Shown here one piece after another: positions 9,775-18,026 of a stretch of 64,000 nucleotides of DNA (positions within the stretch are counted from its first letter, which is position 1; the number at the start of each line of letters is the position of its first letter). The stretch covers positions 62,001-126,000 of the forward strand of contig NZ_JAELVF020000004.1 in NCBI RefSeq assembly GCF_018101125.2. Direction: 5' to 3'. A program made the position numbers and the translations under genes. The DNA is from Streptomyces tardus. Lineage in GTDB: Bacteria > Actinomycetota > Actinomycetes > Streptomycetales > Streptomycetaceae. The notes under the pieces are model-generated. The model did no database searches, was not told the DNA's origin, and worked only from the letters and a program-made list of their open reading frames with translations.

Positions 9775-10519
9775 TCAACCTTGTTCGGGGCCCTGGTCGT
9801 TGGTGCAGGAACTGATCAGGGATTCTTCGAAGAAGGGATAGGGAAAATCGACTGCGGATGAACCGTGGTAGGCCTCGGGGAAGTGCATGACCAGGAGCAG
9901 CTCGTACCAGAGTGACGAACGAAACCCCAGAGCGCAGGGGTCGATTTCCTTCCACTGCTCCTGCATGCGGTGCCGCACGGCCTCGGTGTCCAGGTCGAAG
10001 AAATCTTCGAAGTCTTTGTCGGGGTCCATGGGCGCCTCCCTCTTCAGGCTGAGGAGGAAGCGGGTATAGGAATCGAGATCCGTGTTTGTGCGGAACTCGT
10101 CCGTCCCGTGCCGCACCTGGTGGACTCCGCCGCCCCCGCGGGTCGAGCAGGAGGTGGTCCACAAAGGGAAAATAGGTGGCCAACACCAACCAGTCGCCGG
10201 CGTCAGGGGGTAGGAGGTGCGAATCTCCCTCGAGGTACTGGTTCAGGTTCTCCCAGTCCCGCACGAGATGGGGGCCTTCGGTCGGAGTGGCAGAGAAATC
10301 GAAACCGATTACGGGCCACGAGGGCAGCCCCGTGCTGCGCAGTATGCTCCTAGCAGTCCGGTCCGTTACGTGCTCGATCAACTCGTCCGGATACCTGATC
10401 GGTTGATCTTCGGTGAAGTGCTGGAGCAACTCGTCTCGGGTGATGAGGTTGTCCGTCTGGGCCTCCGTTCCGGAGGAGCGTGTTCGGCCGTGGTGGGGCA
10501 AGCCGCCCTCTTGAGTCAT
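9775..10519 (-). pseudogene. SUKH-4 family immunity protein, frameshifted
   Basis: The first half is read from ATG 10519: LITRDELLQHFTEDQPIRY, then SWPVIGFDFSAT and ATYFPFVDHLLLDPRG. The second half lies in another frame: VHQVRHGTDEFRTNTDLDSYTRFLLSL and YPYPFFEESLIS, ending at 9775. The frames join if one base is removed from the C run at 10133-10137. The corrected product is about 247 aa and is collinear with the intact paralogue at 10542-11177, sharing the ESAWYRVLL/RSSLWYELLL and SDAVTYPYPHFEEDLI/SSAVDFPYPFFEESLI blocks. It is either an inactivated duplicate or a sequencing error. Confidence 0.75.
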
Positions 10520-10541
10520 GCGCCCGTGTCAGCCTCGCAGT

Positions 10542-11177
10542 TCACCTGTTCTCGCCCGCGTGGGTGCGAATGAGGTCTTCTTCGAAGTGTGGGTATGGAT
10601 ATGTCACCGCGTCCGAATGGTGGTGAGCCTCAGGGTCGACGAAGTCCAGAAGAACCCTGTACCAGGCGGATTCACGGATCCCGAGTGCCGCAGGATCCAC
10701 TTCGCGCCACAGGTGCTGGATTTGCTGCCTCGCGGCCTCCGAATCCTGTGCGTCGAGGTCCCACTCCCCGTCCTTCTCCCTCGGCAATGCGTGTTGGTGG
10801 AGGATGAGCGTGAAGTGAATGTAGTTCTCCAGCGACGTGTTGAGCTGATAGATCGAACCTCCGCTCGGTACGCAATAGACCTTTCCGTCCGCCGGGTCCA
10901 GTACGATCGTGTCATAGGGGATCTCGGCGATGCACAGAAGAGCGGAGGATGTAATTCCTCCAGACTGCCGAGTGGGTTCGTCGATCTCAATAACCGTCTC
11001 GGAGGATCCCAGGTCCTCGACGTATTCGAACCAGGGGCTCGGGGGCGTGGGAACGCCGATGTTCTGGAGCGCGTGGAGGGTGGACGGGTCCACTGTGTCC
11101 ACGCCTTCGATCCGGTCGCGTCGGGAAATTTCCTCCTCGTTGAACACTTGGAGCAGGTCTTCGTGTGTGATTCCCAT
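10542..11177 (-). CDS. SUKH-4 family immunity protein (probable antitoxin for the adjacent deaminase toxin)
   Basis: 211 aa, starting 1 bp after the toxin stop, so cotranslated with it. SUKH features: ITHEDLLQVFNEEEI, PWFEYVEDLG, TIVLDPADGKVYCVP and SIYQLNTSLENYIHFTLIL (the family's aromatic/NTSLE...F signature), and a C-terminal DAVTYPYPHFEEDLI. SUKH proteins bind and neutralise cognate nuclease or deaminase toxins in the producing cell. Immediate adjacency to a deaminase-tipped WXG100-like toxin supports that pairing. It is the only intact stand-alone SUKH copy of the three here. Confidence 0.85.
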   Translation of the reverse strand: MGITHEDLLQVFNEEEISRRDRIEGVDTVDPSTLHALQNIGVPTPPSPWFEYVEDLGSSETVIEIDEPTRQSGGITSSALLCIAEIPYDTIVLDPADGKVYCVPSGGSIYQLNTSLENYIHFTLILHQHALPREKDGEWDLDAQDSEAARQQIQHLWREVDPAALGIRESAWYRVLLDFVDPEAHHHSDAVTYPYPHFEEDLIRTHAGENR

Positions 11178-11178
11178 A

Positions 11179-12837
11179 TCACCGATGCTCTCTGTTTGCT
11201 CTCAGGGTGCTGAGATAGTCTTGCATTACTTCTTTGCTGCGTTGTCTCGATTGCTCGGAGGCGCCGTACTCCACGCTGTGTGTGATGTCGGCGTGAGGGA
11301 ACTTCTCCTTGATCCATGCGCTGCACTGTGCACCGGTGGTGCATGGCTCTCGCTCCGAATACATCGCCGTTAACCGATCCGCCTGTCCTTCCCTGATGAA
11401 AGGCATCACCATGCGCTCGGAGTGTCGATATCCGTTGCTGCGCGTCACGAATATGAAGTCACTGGAATCTCCGGCGCCGGTGATTCGGGATGCGGCGTAG
11501 TTGTTGCTGCGGAAGTCTTTTCCTTCCTTGTTGTTGCCGTAGGACTCCTGCGAATGCCTGGCGAGTTGTGTCGCTCTGGAGAGATCCGTGCTGCCGAATG
11601 GAACTTCGGTGGATTGTACGCTTGGTCGGTTGCCCGGCGTTCCCTGGCTTAATCTGGCCTCATCCTCTCCGGGTCTGGGTCTGCCGATGTTCTCCGGTGA
11701 CAGCCCGATGCGGGCTTTGTCGTCGGGGGTGAGGTCGGCGGTGCTGCCGTCGGGGCGCAGGCGGCGGATGCTGCCGTCGTCGCCCATGAGGTACATGGGA
11801 GTGCCGTTGTCGGTGCGCTTGCCGAGGGCGTCGAGGGAGAGGGCGGCGTCCTTATCGTTGTCGCGGTGGTTGCGCGACATCTTCTTGAGGCCGTCGGGGA
11901 CGACCTTCTCCATGTGTTTGCCGAGCTTCTTCGCGCCGGTCTCGATGCCGTCGACGGCCTTGCTCAGGCCTTCGTTGGCGGCGTCGGCGAGTTCGTCCTT
12001 GCCTCGGGTTCTGCTCTGGCGCCGTTTCGCCCGGCCGAGTTTCGAGTTGCTGTCGGCCGTGATGTTCTCGCCCAACTTGGCAAGTTTCGGGCCGAGTTCG
12101 TCCAGGTCGTCCAGGTTGTACTGCATCGGGCGTTTGGAGCCTGTCGCGGGCCCGCCGCCCGCGCTGTTGAGCTCCATGACCGTGTCGCCGCCGTCGAGTC
12201 CGGCGCGCAGGCCGTCCTTGCCCGCCTGGCCGGTCTGCTGGAGGTCGATGCCGTCCTGCGCGCCGAGTGCGGTGGCCGCGCCCTGGATGGCGAGGTCGCC
12301 CGCCATCGAGCCGAGCGCCTCGAACGCCGGGCCGAGCGCCATGGCGGCGACCTGTTCGACGATGGCCCGCAGCGCCTCCTTGAGCAGCTGTTTGACGACC
12401 ATCCGGGTGGCTTGGACGGCTGCTGCTCCACCGAGCGAGGAGAGTCCGAGTGTGAACGGCGCGGCTGCTGCGGCAGCGATCAACTGGGCGGCGAGTATCG
12501 CGAGTTGGACCAGGGCCGCGATCTTCGCCGCGGTGATCAGATAGGCGGCGATCTCGGCGGCCGTTGCGGCGAGCTGGGTGGCTTGTGCGAGGTTGGCCAG
12601 ATGCTGGCCGTTGATTTTGTTCCAGTGAGTGCCGAAGGCGTCGATCGCCGGACTGCTGCTGGATTCGAGAAAGGCGTTGACCGCCTGCTGTGCTTCTGCG
12701 CCCCCGGTCTCCAGTGCGGTGGCGAACTCCCGCATGGCAGTGGCCATTTCACGGAAGTCGTCTTCGTCAACGTTCGGCCAGGCGATTCCGATGAGGTCGA
12801 GGACCTCGTCCGCCCACTCCGGCAGTACCACACCCAT
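11179..12837 (-). CDS. WXG100-like polymorphic toxin with C-terminal deaminase-like (YwqJ-type) domain
   Basis: 552 aa. Residues 1-100 form the helical WXG100-like/CpnT-type N-domain (MGVVLPEWADEVLDLIGIAWPN, THWNKINGQHLANLAQATQ). Long Ala-rich helices follow (about 100-190), then a charged linker with DGSIRRLRPDGS, and a C-terminal toxin region from about 425. The tip carries YRHSERMVMPF (HSE) and EREPCTTGAQC (PC-x5-C), the zinc and catalytic pattern of YwqJ/SCP1.201-type nucleic-acid deaminases, then FPHADITHSVEYGASEQS. Proteins with this N-domain are thought to use type VII secretion. Such a system lies 5 kb away. The SUKH gene follows directly. The actual substrate base or molecule is unknown. 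Confidence 0.8.
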   Translation of the reverse strand: MGVVLPEWADEVLDLIGIAWPNVDEDDFREMATAMREFATALETGGAEAQQAVNAFLESSSSPAIDAFGTHWNKINGQHLANLAQATQLAATAAEIAAYLITAAKIAALVQLAILAAQLIAAAAAAPFTLGLSSLGGAAAVQATRMVVKQLLKEALRAIVEQVAAMALGPAFEALGSMAGDLAIQGAATALGAQDGIDLQQTGQAGKDGLRAGLDGGDTVMELNSAGGGPATGSKRPMQYNLDDLDELGPKLAKLGENITADSNSKLGRAKRRQSRTRGKDELADAANEGLSKAVDGIETGAKKLGKHMEKVVPDGLKKMSRNHRDNDKDAALSLDALGKRTDNGTPMYLMGDDGSIRRLRPDGSTADLTPDDKARIGLSPENIGRPRPGEDEARLSQGTPGNRPSVQSTEVPFGSTDLSRATQLARHSQESYGNNKEGKDFRSNNYAASRITGAGDSSDFIFVTRSNGYRHSERMVMPFIREGQADRLTAMYSEREPCTTGAQCSAWIKEKFPHADITHSVEYGASEQSRQRSKEVMQDYLSTLRANREHR

Positions 12838-13165
12838 AGAGCCCCCCCAGGCAGATGTGCAGGGTGAAGCTAACCGAGGTCAGGACGGAGGGGCGGAGTC
12901 CGCTGCTGTATACGGCCACGCGGCAGCGGGCCCGCCCGGTCGCGGTGAGTAGCGAACTTCGGGGCTGTACACGGCTTATGAGGTGAAGTGTCAGGGCCGG
13001 CGCGTGCCGACAGTGGGGGAAGCGCACGCTACACCGGCGAACTGGCGGGCGCCATTATGGCCGGATGTGGCGGCTCTCTCGTGCCCGCTGTCGCGGTTCG
13101 TCCGGCGCGGGTGTCCGGTGGCCCACCTCACAGGAACGCTGTTGCCGCGGCGGGAAGTCAGAGGC
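12838..13165. other. Upstream region of the toxin operon, no gene seen
   Basis: About 330 bp upstream of the minus-strand toxin gene. It should hold the operon promoter. A G-rich heptamer lies directly 5' of the toxin ATG and may act as ribosome binding site. No convincing -35/-10 pair or operator was recognised by eye. Confidence 0.4.
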
Positions 13166-13321
13166 GTGACCCACGTGGAATCAGAGGAATCAGAGGAGCC
13201 GGGCAGCGGCGGTTCGCCGCCCGGTGGCACGTCGGAGGAGCACGCTGCTGCGACTGCGACTGCGACTGCGACTGCGACTGCACCGGCGACCCGACCGCCG
13301 GTCGGCAGTCGCGCGAGTTGA
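13166..13321 (+). CDS. Possible small hypothetical protein (51 aa)
   Basis: GTG start preceded by AGAGG, encoding an acidic N-terminus (THVESEESEEPGSGG) and a simple Ala-Thr tail made by the hexamer repeat at 13251-13280, ending GSRAS. It is followed by a strong hairpin (13383-13427). No family is recognised. The ribosome site is too close to the GTG to be convincing, so this may be chance. Confidence 0.25.
   Translation: MTHVESEESEEPGSGGSPPGGTSEEHAAATATATATATAPATRPPVGSRAS
13251..13280. repeat. CGACTG hexamer tandem repeat (5 units)
   Basis: Five perfect head-to-tail CGACTG units, preceded by CTGCTG. On the plus strand in the possible small ORF it encodes alternating Ala-Thr. Such a tract is prone to slippage and could vary in copy number between strains. 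Confidence 0.85.
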
Positions 13322-13382
13322 GCCGCGTACCCGCACCGGGCGGCGCTGTACCCGCACCGGACGTGCTCCGTGCGGATGGGGC

Positions 13383-13427
13383 GGCTGTGGTGGCGACCCG
13401 CCCCCCGTACGGGTCGCCGCCACAGCC
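13383..13427. terminator. Hairpin terminator, probably bidirectional
   Basis: An 18-bp stem (13383-13400 with 13410-13427, one G-T wobble) closes a 9-nt loop. It lies downstream of the minus-strand VOC gene and of the possible plus-strand small ORF, so it could end transcription from both sides. There is no U-tract, as is common in Streptomyces. Confidence 0.7.
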
Positions 13428-13474
13428 GTCCGGGACCGGCCCGTCCGGGGTCGGTCCTGCGGGTGCGCCCCGAA

Positions 13475-13873
13475 TCAGCCGGCGCTCATGTCCATGTACA
13501 TGACCTCCCAGTGGTGGCCGTCCGGGTCCTGGAAGGCGCGGCCGTACATCGCCTCGGCCTCCTGGGTCTCGCCGATCGGCTTGCCGCCGGAATCCAGCGC
13601 GATCTCGACGAGCCGGTCGACCTCCTCGCGGCTGTCGGCGCTCAGACAGAGGATCGTCTCGCCGGAGGTGGCGGTGTCGGTGATGTCCTTGGGGGTGAAG
13701 GTCCGGTAGAGCGTCTCGGTCAGCAGCATCACGTGGATGGTGTCGCTGATGACGACACAGCCCGCGTTCTCGTCGCTGAAGTCCGGGTTGATGCTGAAGC
13801 CGAGCTTCTCGAAGAACTCCTTGGCCACCGGGAGGTCCTTGACGGGGAGGTTGACGAAGATCTTGCGTGCCAT
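13475..13873 (-). CDS. VOC (glyoxalase/bleomycin-resistance) family protein
   Basis: 132 aa from ATG 13873 (MARKIFVNLPVKDLPVAKEFFEKLGF). It has the two beta-alpha-beta-beta-beta modules of VOC proteins, ending with GRAFQDPDGHHWEVMYMDMSAG, where the glyoxalase-type Glu and metal-side His occur. The mid-section GCVVISDTIHVMLLTE is characteristic of a common actinobacterial VOC subfamily of unknown substrate. In-frame upstream sequence to 14257 is low-complexity and does not look coding. It is divergent from the KDPG aldolase gene. The reaction cannot be predicted. Confidence 0.9.
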   Translation of the reverse strand: MARKIFVNLPVKDLPVAKEFFEKLGFSINPDFSDENAGCVVISDTIHVMLLTETLYRTFTPKDITDTATSGETILCLSADSREEVDRLVEIALDSGGKPIGETQEAEAMYGRAFQDPDGHHWEVMYMDMSAG

Positions 13874-14283
13874 GACGTGTTCCGATCCCTGAGCTGTCCG
13901 ACGCGGTGTGCGGCGGGGCGGTTGTTCTCGGAGGGACAGACGGACGGGGTCGGCGGAACTCATCGCTCCTCCTCCAAGAAATGTCTCGCACCCGGGCGAG
14001 AAGGGTCCTGGCAGGCCAACCGCCCTCCAAACGAGGTCAGTTGGCGGCGCCCGGAGGCGGAGGCGGAGGCGGAGGTCGGGGTCGGCGGCCGAGCGAACCG
14101 AACCGCACCGCAGTGGCGCCGGGCGCCGCCGGCCGGGCACCATTGGCCCGGGGCCGACCCTTGCCCCGCGTCCGGGTGCGGCGGGCGCAGAAGTGTACGG
14201 CCGGCACAGTCGCCGGCCCCGGAGCCGCGCGGTCGCGCGGCGGAGAGCCGCGCACACTCCAGGGCGCGGCGGCCAGAGAGTGG
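13874..14283. other. Divergent intergenic region with GGAGGC repeat
   Basis: About 410 bp between the VOC gene (minus) and the aldolase gene (plus). It must hold both promoters. At about 14053-14075 there is a run of nearly four GGAGGC units, a G-rich tract that could form a quadruplex on the plus strand. No further motif was recognised. Confidence 0.4.
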
Positions 14284-15057
14284 ATGGAGCAGATGCGCCC
14301 AGACCAGGACCGGACCCCTTCGGGTGCCGCGAGCCCGACAGCGTCCAGCCCGAACGCGACGCCGGGGCACCCCGGGCCGCTTACTCCCGCCGGCGCGGTG
14401 CCGCCGACGAGCGGGGAGGACCCTCCGCGTCATGACGGGCAGCTGCAGGTGGCGCTGTCCGCAGCACCCGCGATCGCCATCCTGCGCTCCTCGACCGCCT
14501 CGCGCTTCGCCGAGGTGACCCGGACCCTGCACGAAAGCGGTGTGGGAGTCGTCGAGTTGACGCTCACCACGCCCGGTGCGCTGGACGCCCTGCGCGAGAT
14601 GGCGACGGACGCCCCGGACACCCTCCACCTCGGCATCGGCTCCGTGACGACCGCGGTGGAGGTCGAGCTGTCGGTGGAGGCGGGGGCACGGTACGTCGTC
14701 TCACCGGCGGTGGTGCCCGAGGTCGTTGCCGAGGCGCGCAGGCTCGAAGTGGCCGTGTTGCCGGGGGCGTTCACCCCCACCGAGGTGCTGACCGCCTGGC
14801 GGCTGGGCGCGAGCATGGTCAAGCTCTTCCCCGCCGGCAGCGGTGGCCCGTCCCATCTGAGCGCGGTACGGGCGCCGCTGCCGCAGGTGCCATTGGTGCC
14901 GACCGGTGGAGTGGGGATCGAGGAGGCCGCCGCCTATCTGCGCGCCGGCGCGGTCGCGGTGGGCCTCGGTACGCCGCTCCTCGGCGACGCCTGCGAGGGC
15001 GGCGGCCTCGCAGCTCTGCGAGAGCGGGCCGAGCGGCTTCTCGGAGCGCTCGGATGA
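14284..15057 (+). CDS. eda: 2-dehydro-3-deoxy-phosphogluconate (KDPG) aldolase / 4-hydroxy-2-oxoglutarate aldolase
   Basis: 257 aa from ATG 14284, or 219 aa from GTG 14398. The family is about 210 aa, so the first 40-50 residues, which are low-complexity, may be untranslated. Class I aldolase motifs are present: VVELTLTTPGALD (catalytic Glu), GIGSVTTAVEVE, AGARYVVSP, MVKLFPAG (Schiff-base Lys) and VPLVPTGGV. The enzyme cleaves KDPG to pyruvate and glyceraldehyde 3-phosphate. Its stop overlaps the kinase start (ATGA at 15054), forming a two-step KDG to KDPG to pyruvate operon, as in sugar-acid catabolism. Confidence 0.88.
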   Translation: MEQMRPDQDRTPSGAASPTASSPNATPGHPGPLTPAGAVPPTSGEDPPRHDGQLQVALSAAPAIAILRSSTASRFAEVTRTLHESGVGVVELTLTTPGALDALREMATDAPDTLHLGIGSVTTAVEVELSVEAGARYVVSPAVVPEVVAEARRLEVAVLPGAFTPTEVLTAWRLGASMVKLFPAGSGGPSHLSAVRAPLPQVPLVPTGGVGIEEAAAYLRAGAVAVGLGTPLLGDACEGGGLAALRERAERLLGALG

Positions 15058-16085
15058 ACGCCGCGCAGCCCGAACTGGTCACGATCGGCGAGGTGATGGG
15101 CCTGCTCGGCGCCCGGGGGACGGGACCGTTGCGCGAGGGCAGCACCCTGCGGCTCGGGCTGGCCGGTGCCGAGGCCACCGTCGCGATCGGGGTGACCAGG
15201 CTCGGCCACCGTGCGGCGTGGGTGGGGCGGGTCGGTGCGGACGCGGTCGGAACCGTGCTGCTGGACACGTTGCGCGGAGAGGGCGTGGACGTCTCCGCCG
15301 CGCGTCTCGACCCGGACCGGCCGACGGGGCTGATGCTGCGCGAAAGCCGTACGGCCGACCGGGTGCGGATCAGCTACTACCGCGAGGGGCTGGCCGGCTC
15401 GCGGCTCGGTCCGGACGATGTGGACCCGCGGCTCGTCGGCGGCGCACGCGTGCTGCATCTGACCGGCATCACCCCCGCGCTCGGCGCGAGCGCGCTGGAG
15501 GCGGTACGGCTCGCGGCCCGTACCGCCCGGGCCTCCGGCACCCTGGTCTCGTTCGATCTCAACTACCGCTCGCTGCTGTGGTCGCAGGACCGTGCCGCAG
15601 AGGTCTTCACCGAGCTGCTGGCCGAGACGGACGTGGTCTTCGCCGGCCTCGAGGAGGCCGCGCTGGTCACCCCGGTCCCCGCGCCCGAACTCCCGGCCGA
15701 CGCGCCCGAACTCCGGACTTCGGGGGCCTCGGGCCCGGAGCGGGACGGGGCCGGGGACGAGGCGGCGTGCGCCGCGCGGGCGCTCCGGGCGCTCGGACCC
15801 GCCGAGGCGGTCGTCAAGCTCGGCCCGGACGGCGCCTGCGTTCTGTCGGCGGACGGTGAGCACCGGCAGCCCGCGCTGCCGGTGACCTCCGTCGACCCGG
15901 TCGGCGCGGGCGATGCGTTCGTGGCCGGCTATCTCTCCGCGTTGTTGGACGGCGAGGACGTGCCGGGCCGGTTGCGCCGGGGCGCGGTGTGCGGGGCCTT
16001 CTCGGTCAGCTCCGAGGGGGAGTGGCGCGGACTGCCGCGGCACGAGGAGCTTGGGCTCCTGGGCTCCGGGGACATCTCCCGCTGA
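15054..16085 (+). CDS. kdgK: PfkB-family sugar kinase, probable 2-dehydro-3-deoxygluconokinase
   Basis: 343 aa. N-terminus LVTIGEVMGLLG; PfkB signature 1 region GLAGAEATVAIGVTRLGHRAAWVGRVGAD; sugar-binding RISYYREGLAGS; C-terminal signature 2 SVDPVGAGDAFVAGYLSALL containing the catalytic Asp. Substrate is inferred from translational coupling to KDPG aldolase. The enzyme would phosphorylate KDG to KDPG. A Pro/Glu-rich insertion (about residues 205-235, PAPELPADAPELRTSG) is longer than in most KDG kinases. Confidence 0.88.
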   Translation: MNAAQPELVTIGEVMGLLGARGTGPLREGSTLRLGLAGAEATVAIGVTRLGHRAAWVGRVGADAVGTVLLDTLRGEGVDVSAARLDPDRPTGLMLRESRTADRVRISYYREGLAGSRLGPDDVDPRLVGGARVLHLTGITPALGASALEAVRLAARTARASGTLVSFDLNYRSLLWSQDRAAEVFTELLAETDVVFAGLEEAALVTPVPAPELPADAPELRTSGASGPERDGAGDEAACAARALRALGPAEAVVKLGPDGACVLSADGEHRQPALPVTSVDPVGAGDAFVAGYLSALLDGEDVPGRLRRGAVCGAFSVSSEGEWRGLPRHEELGLLGSGDISR

Positions 16086-16510
16086 GCCGCGGCCCTCGTG
16101 GGTGAGCCGCGCGTACGAAGGTGTGCGTTCCTCGGCGCCCGCACCTCCGTACGCGCGGCGCGGGTACGAACCGGCCGGTCCGGCCGACCACCGTGCCCGT
16201 CCACCCCGAGGCGGTCGGAGCGAGTGAGCCGCCTTCGCCGAGCCTCTCGCCCGCTCCGCGACTTCCGGGACCGGAGTCCCGGTGTCCGTCGCGCGGCCCC
16301 GACAACCCCGGCTCGGACCGCCTCAACCTGCCCTCCCCGTACGGGCGTTGCAGCCAACGACCAGAGCCCCGGGCCGCGTGCAGGCCCAACGAGCGCCCGC
16401 CGAGCCGTGCCCCGACCCGTGCCCCGACCCGTACGTCCGCCCCACGGTGCGTCGCCCCGGCACGTCGTCCTCACCAGTGCGCCGGCCGCCTCGCCCACCG
16501 CTCGGTCCGC
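16086..16510. other. Convergent intergenic region, no gene seen
   Basis: 425 bp between the kinase gene (plus) and the TetR gene (minus). It is rich in short inverted and direct repeats ('gtacg' and 'cgaccc' groups, with a cgacccgtgc-type repeat near 16405-16430). No strong terminator hairpin or gene was identified. Confidence 0.4.
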
Positions 16511-17230
16511 TCAGCCGACCCCGTCGCGGGCGCCGCTCGGCCCTGCGGGGCCGGGGCCGGAGCCGGGGCCCGGCTGGACCGGGTCGCCGACCGCGCCCGC
16601 CGTCGCCCGACGGACCGCCCGTGCGATCCGCGCCGGGCTGTCGGCGAACTCCCGGGGATCGGCACCGTCCAGCAGGGCAGCGCCGATGTACTCGTTGATC
16701 ACCCGCAGCGAGGCCGAGGCCGCCGCGGCGTGCAGACGTACCTCCAGATCGTCGGCGGTCGACCGCAGTCGGGTCGCGATGATCTCCGCCATCTCGCGCT
16801 CCAGTTGGTCGCACGCCATCAACCAGGCCGTGCGGATGGCCGGTTCGCTGTCGCCGAGGCGGATCATGCGCACGCCCAGGCCGATGTCGGCCGCCGCCGA
16901 GGCGTCGGCCTCGCGGGCGAAGCGGCGAGAACGCTCCTCGAAGTGCTCCTCCAGCGAGAGGTGAGCCGGCCATTCGCGCAGCGTGGTCATCTCCCAGTCC
17001 ACACTCTGCGTCACGATGGGCTCGGCGCAGCTCTCCTTGCTGCGGAAGTGGCGCCAGATCGTCCGGGTGGAGAGGCCGACCGCGTCGGCGATCTGATCGC
17101 CGCTGGTGCCGTCCACACCGTGGGCCCAGAACAGGCGCGCGGCCTCGCGGGAGATCTCCAGACGCAGCCGGTGGCGCCGCTGTTCGCTCATGCCACCCCG
17201 CCCGCGACCGGGCGACGCCACCCCGGCCAT
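16511..17230 (-). CDS. TetR/AcrR-family transcriptional regulator
   Basis: 239 aa from ATG 17230, which has a well-placed AGGAG 6 nt upstream; an internal ATG at 17191 (MSEQRRHRLRLEI) is the alternative. The TetR helix-turn-helix is clear: EISREAARLFWAHGVDGTSGDQIADAVGLSTRTIWRHFRSKESC. The C-terminal ligand domain includes LGVRMIRLGDSEPAIRTAWLMACDQLEREMAEIIATR. The tail after about residue 215 is disordered Pro/Gly. Targets are unknown. It reads away from the ESX genes and could control them or itself. Confidence 0.9.
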   Translation of the reverse strand: MAGVASPGRGRGGMSEQRRHRLRLEISREAARLFWAHGVDGTSGDQIADAVGLSTRTIWRHFRSKESCAEPIVTQSVDWEMTTLREWPAHLSLEEHFEERSRRFAREADASAAADIGLGVRMIRLGDSEPAIRTAWLMACDQLEREMAEIIATRLRSTADDLEVRLHAAAASASLRVINEYIGAALLDGADPREFADSPARIARAVRRATAGAVGDPVQPGPGSGPGPAGPSGARDGVG

Positions 17231-17260
17231 CCGTCGCTCCTCGTCCGCCGCGCTACATCG

Positions 17261-17284
17261 AGTGCCATAGTGACATTAAGTGAC
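17261..17284. promoter_or_regulatory. Possible TetR operator: AGTGAC direct repeat
   Basis: Two exact AGTGAC copies (17269-17274 and 17279-17284) separated by ATTA, preceded by a near copy AGTGCC at 17261-17266. It lies 31-54 bp upstream of the TetR start in a noticeably AT-richer patch. This would be a fitting place for autoregulation. The assignment is by position and repeat only. Confidence 0.35.
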
Positions 17285-17603
17285 GCCTGCTGCCAGTGTG
17301 TTGAGGGGCTGCCCAATCCGGGTCCCCGACGCCTCCGCGGGCGTGCGGCGACGCCTCTTGCCGCGCCCGTGCCCCGTGCCCGAACTGGGGCAACGACCGT
17401 CGCGGGTACGCCGGTTCCGTGCCCCGCACAGTACCGTCCGCCGCCTTCGCAGCCCCGGTGATGCTCGCGGGTACGGGCTTTTCGTCATGAGTTGCGCTCA
17501 GAACGTGCTCAGCCTCTGCTCAGTGGGGTTCGTGGCGTTCCGGCCTGATCCACGACGGTGCTTGACTGCATCCCGAACCAGGCGAGAGGGGCGGATTCCA
17601 CTT
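17285..17603. other. Upstream region of the ESX operon
   Basis: About 320 bp. Three GCTCAG units occur around 17,495-17,520. A TTGACT at about 17,561 could serve as a -35 element, but no good -10 follows. GAGAGG upstream of ATG 17604 is a likely ribosome site. No gene supported. Confidence 0.35.
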
Positions 17604-17966
17604 ATGGCTGACCAGCCTTCCGTGAACGTCGGCGGTGTCACGTACCGGGTCACTCCGGAGTACCTGGCCAACGCCGTCACCAGCACGAACGCGACAGCGA
17701 CCGAGATCTCCGGTCAGCTGGCCGAGTTGAAGACCTACGTGACCAGTCTGGGAGCGAGCTGGCAGGGCATGGCCCACGGCCAGTTCCAGACCCTCATGCA
17801 GGAGTACGACATCTACGCGCGGATGCTCCACGACGCGCTGGAGGGCATCTCCAAGGGCCTCCAGGGCACGTACGTGAACTACAAGGAGTCCGAGGAGCGC
17901 AACCTCGGCAACCTCACCGCACTGGGTGCGGACGTGCCGAAGCCGCCGTCCACGAACTTCAACTGA
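17604..17966 (+). CDS. WXG100 family type VII secretion protein (EsxA-like)
   Basis: 120 aa. Two helices flank the SWQG turn (WXG motif, about residue 53), followed by GQFQTLMQEYDIYARMLHDALEGI. The C-terminal helix ends with YKESE, which fits the YxxxD/E export signal. Length is slightly above 100 because of both termini. It is followed 60 bp later by a second small helical protein, the classical EsxA/EsxB arrangement, which form a secreted heterodimer. It is the first gene of the ESX locus. Confidence 0.88.
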   Translation: MADQPSVNVGGVTYRVTPEYLANAVTSTNATATEISGQLAELKTYVTSLGASWQGMAHGQFQTLMQEYDIYARMLHDALEGISKGLQGTYVNYKESEERNLGNLTALGADVPKPPSTNFN

Positions 17967-18026
17967 TCCCACACCGAGCCACCCGCCCCTCGGTCCGCGG
18001 ATCGGGGCGACTTCGAGGAGCTAGGC

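Noticed and set aside
13251..13280. CGACTG repeats as a possible CRISPR-like or integration element
   Set aside because: Simple tandem hexamers with no spacers and no integrase or cas gene nearby.
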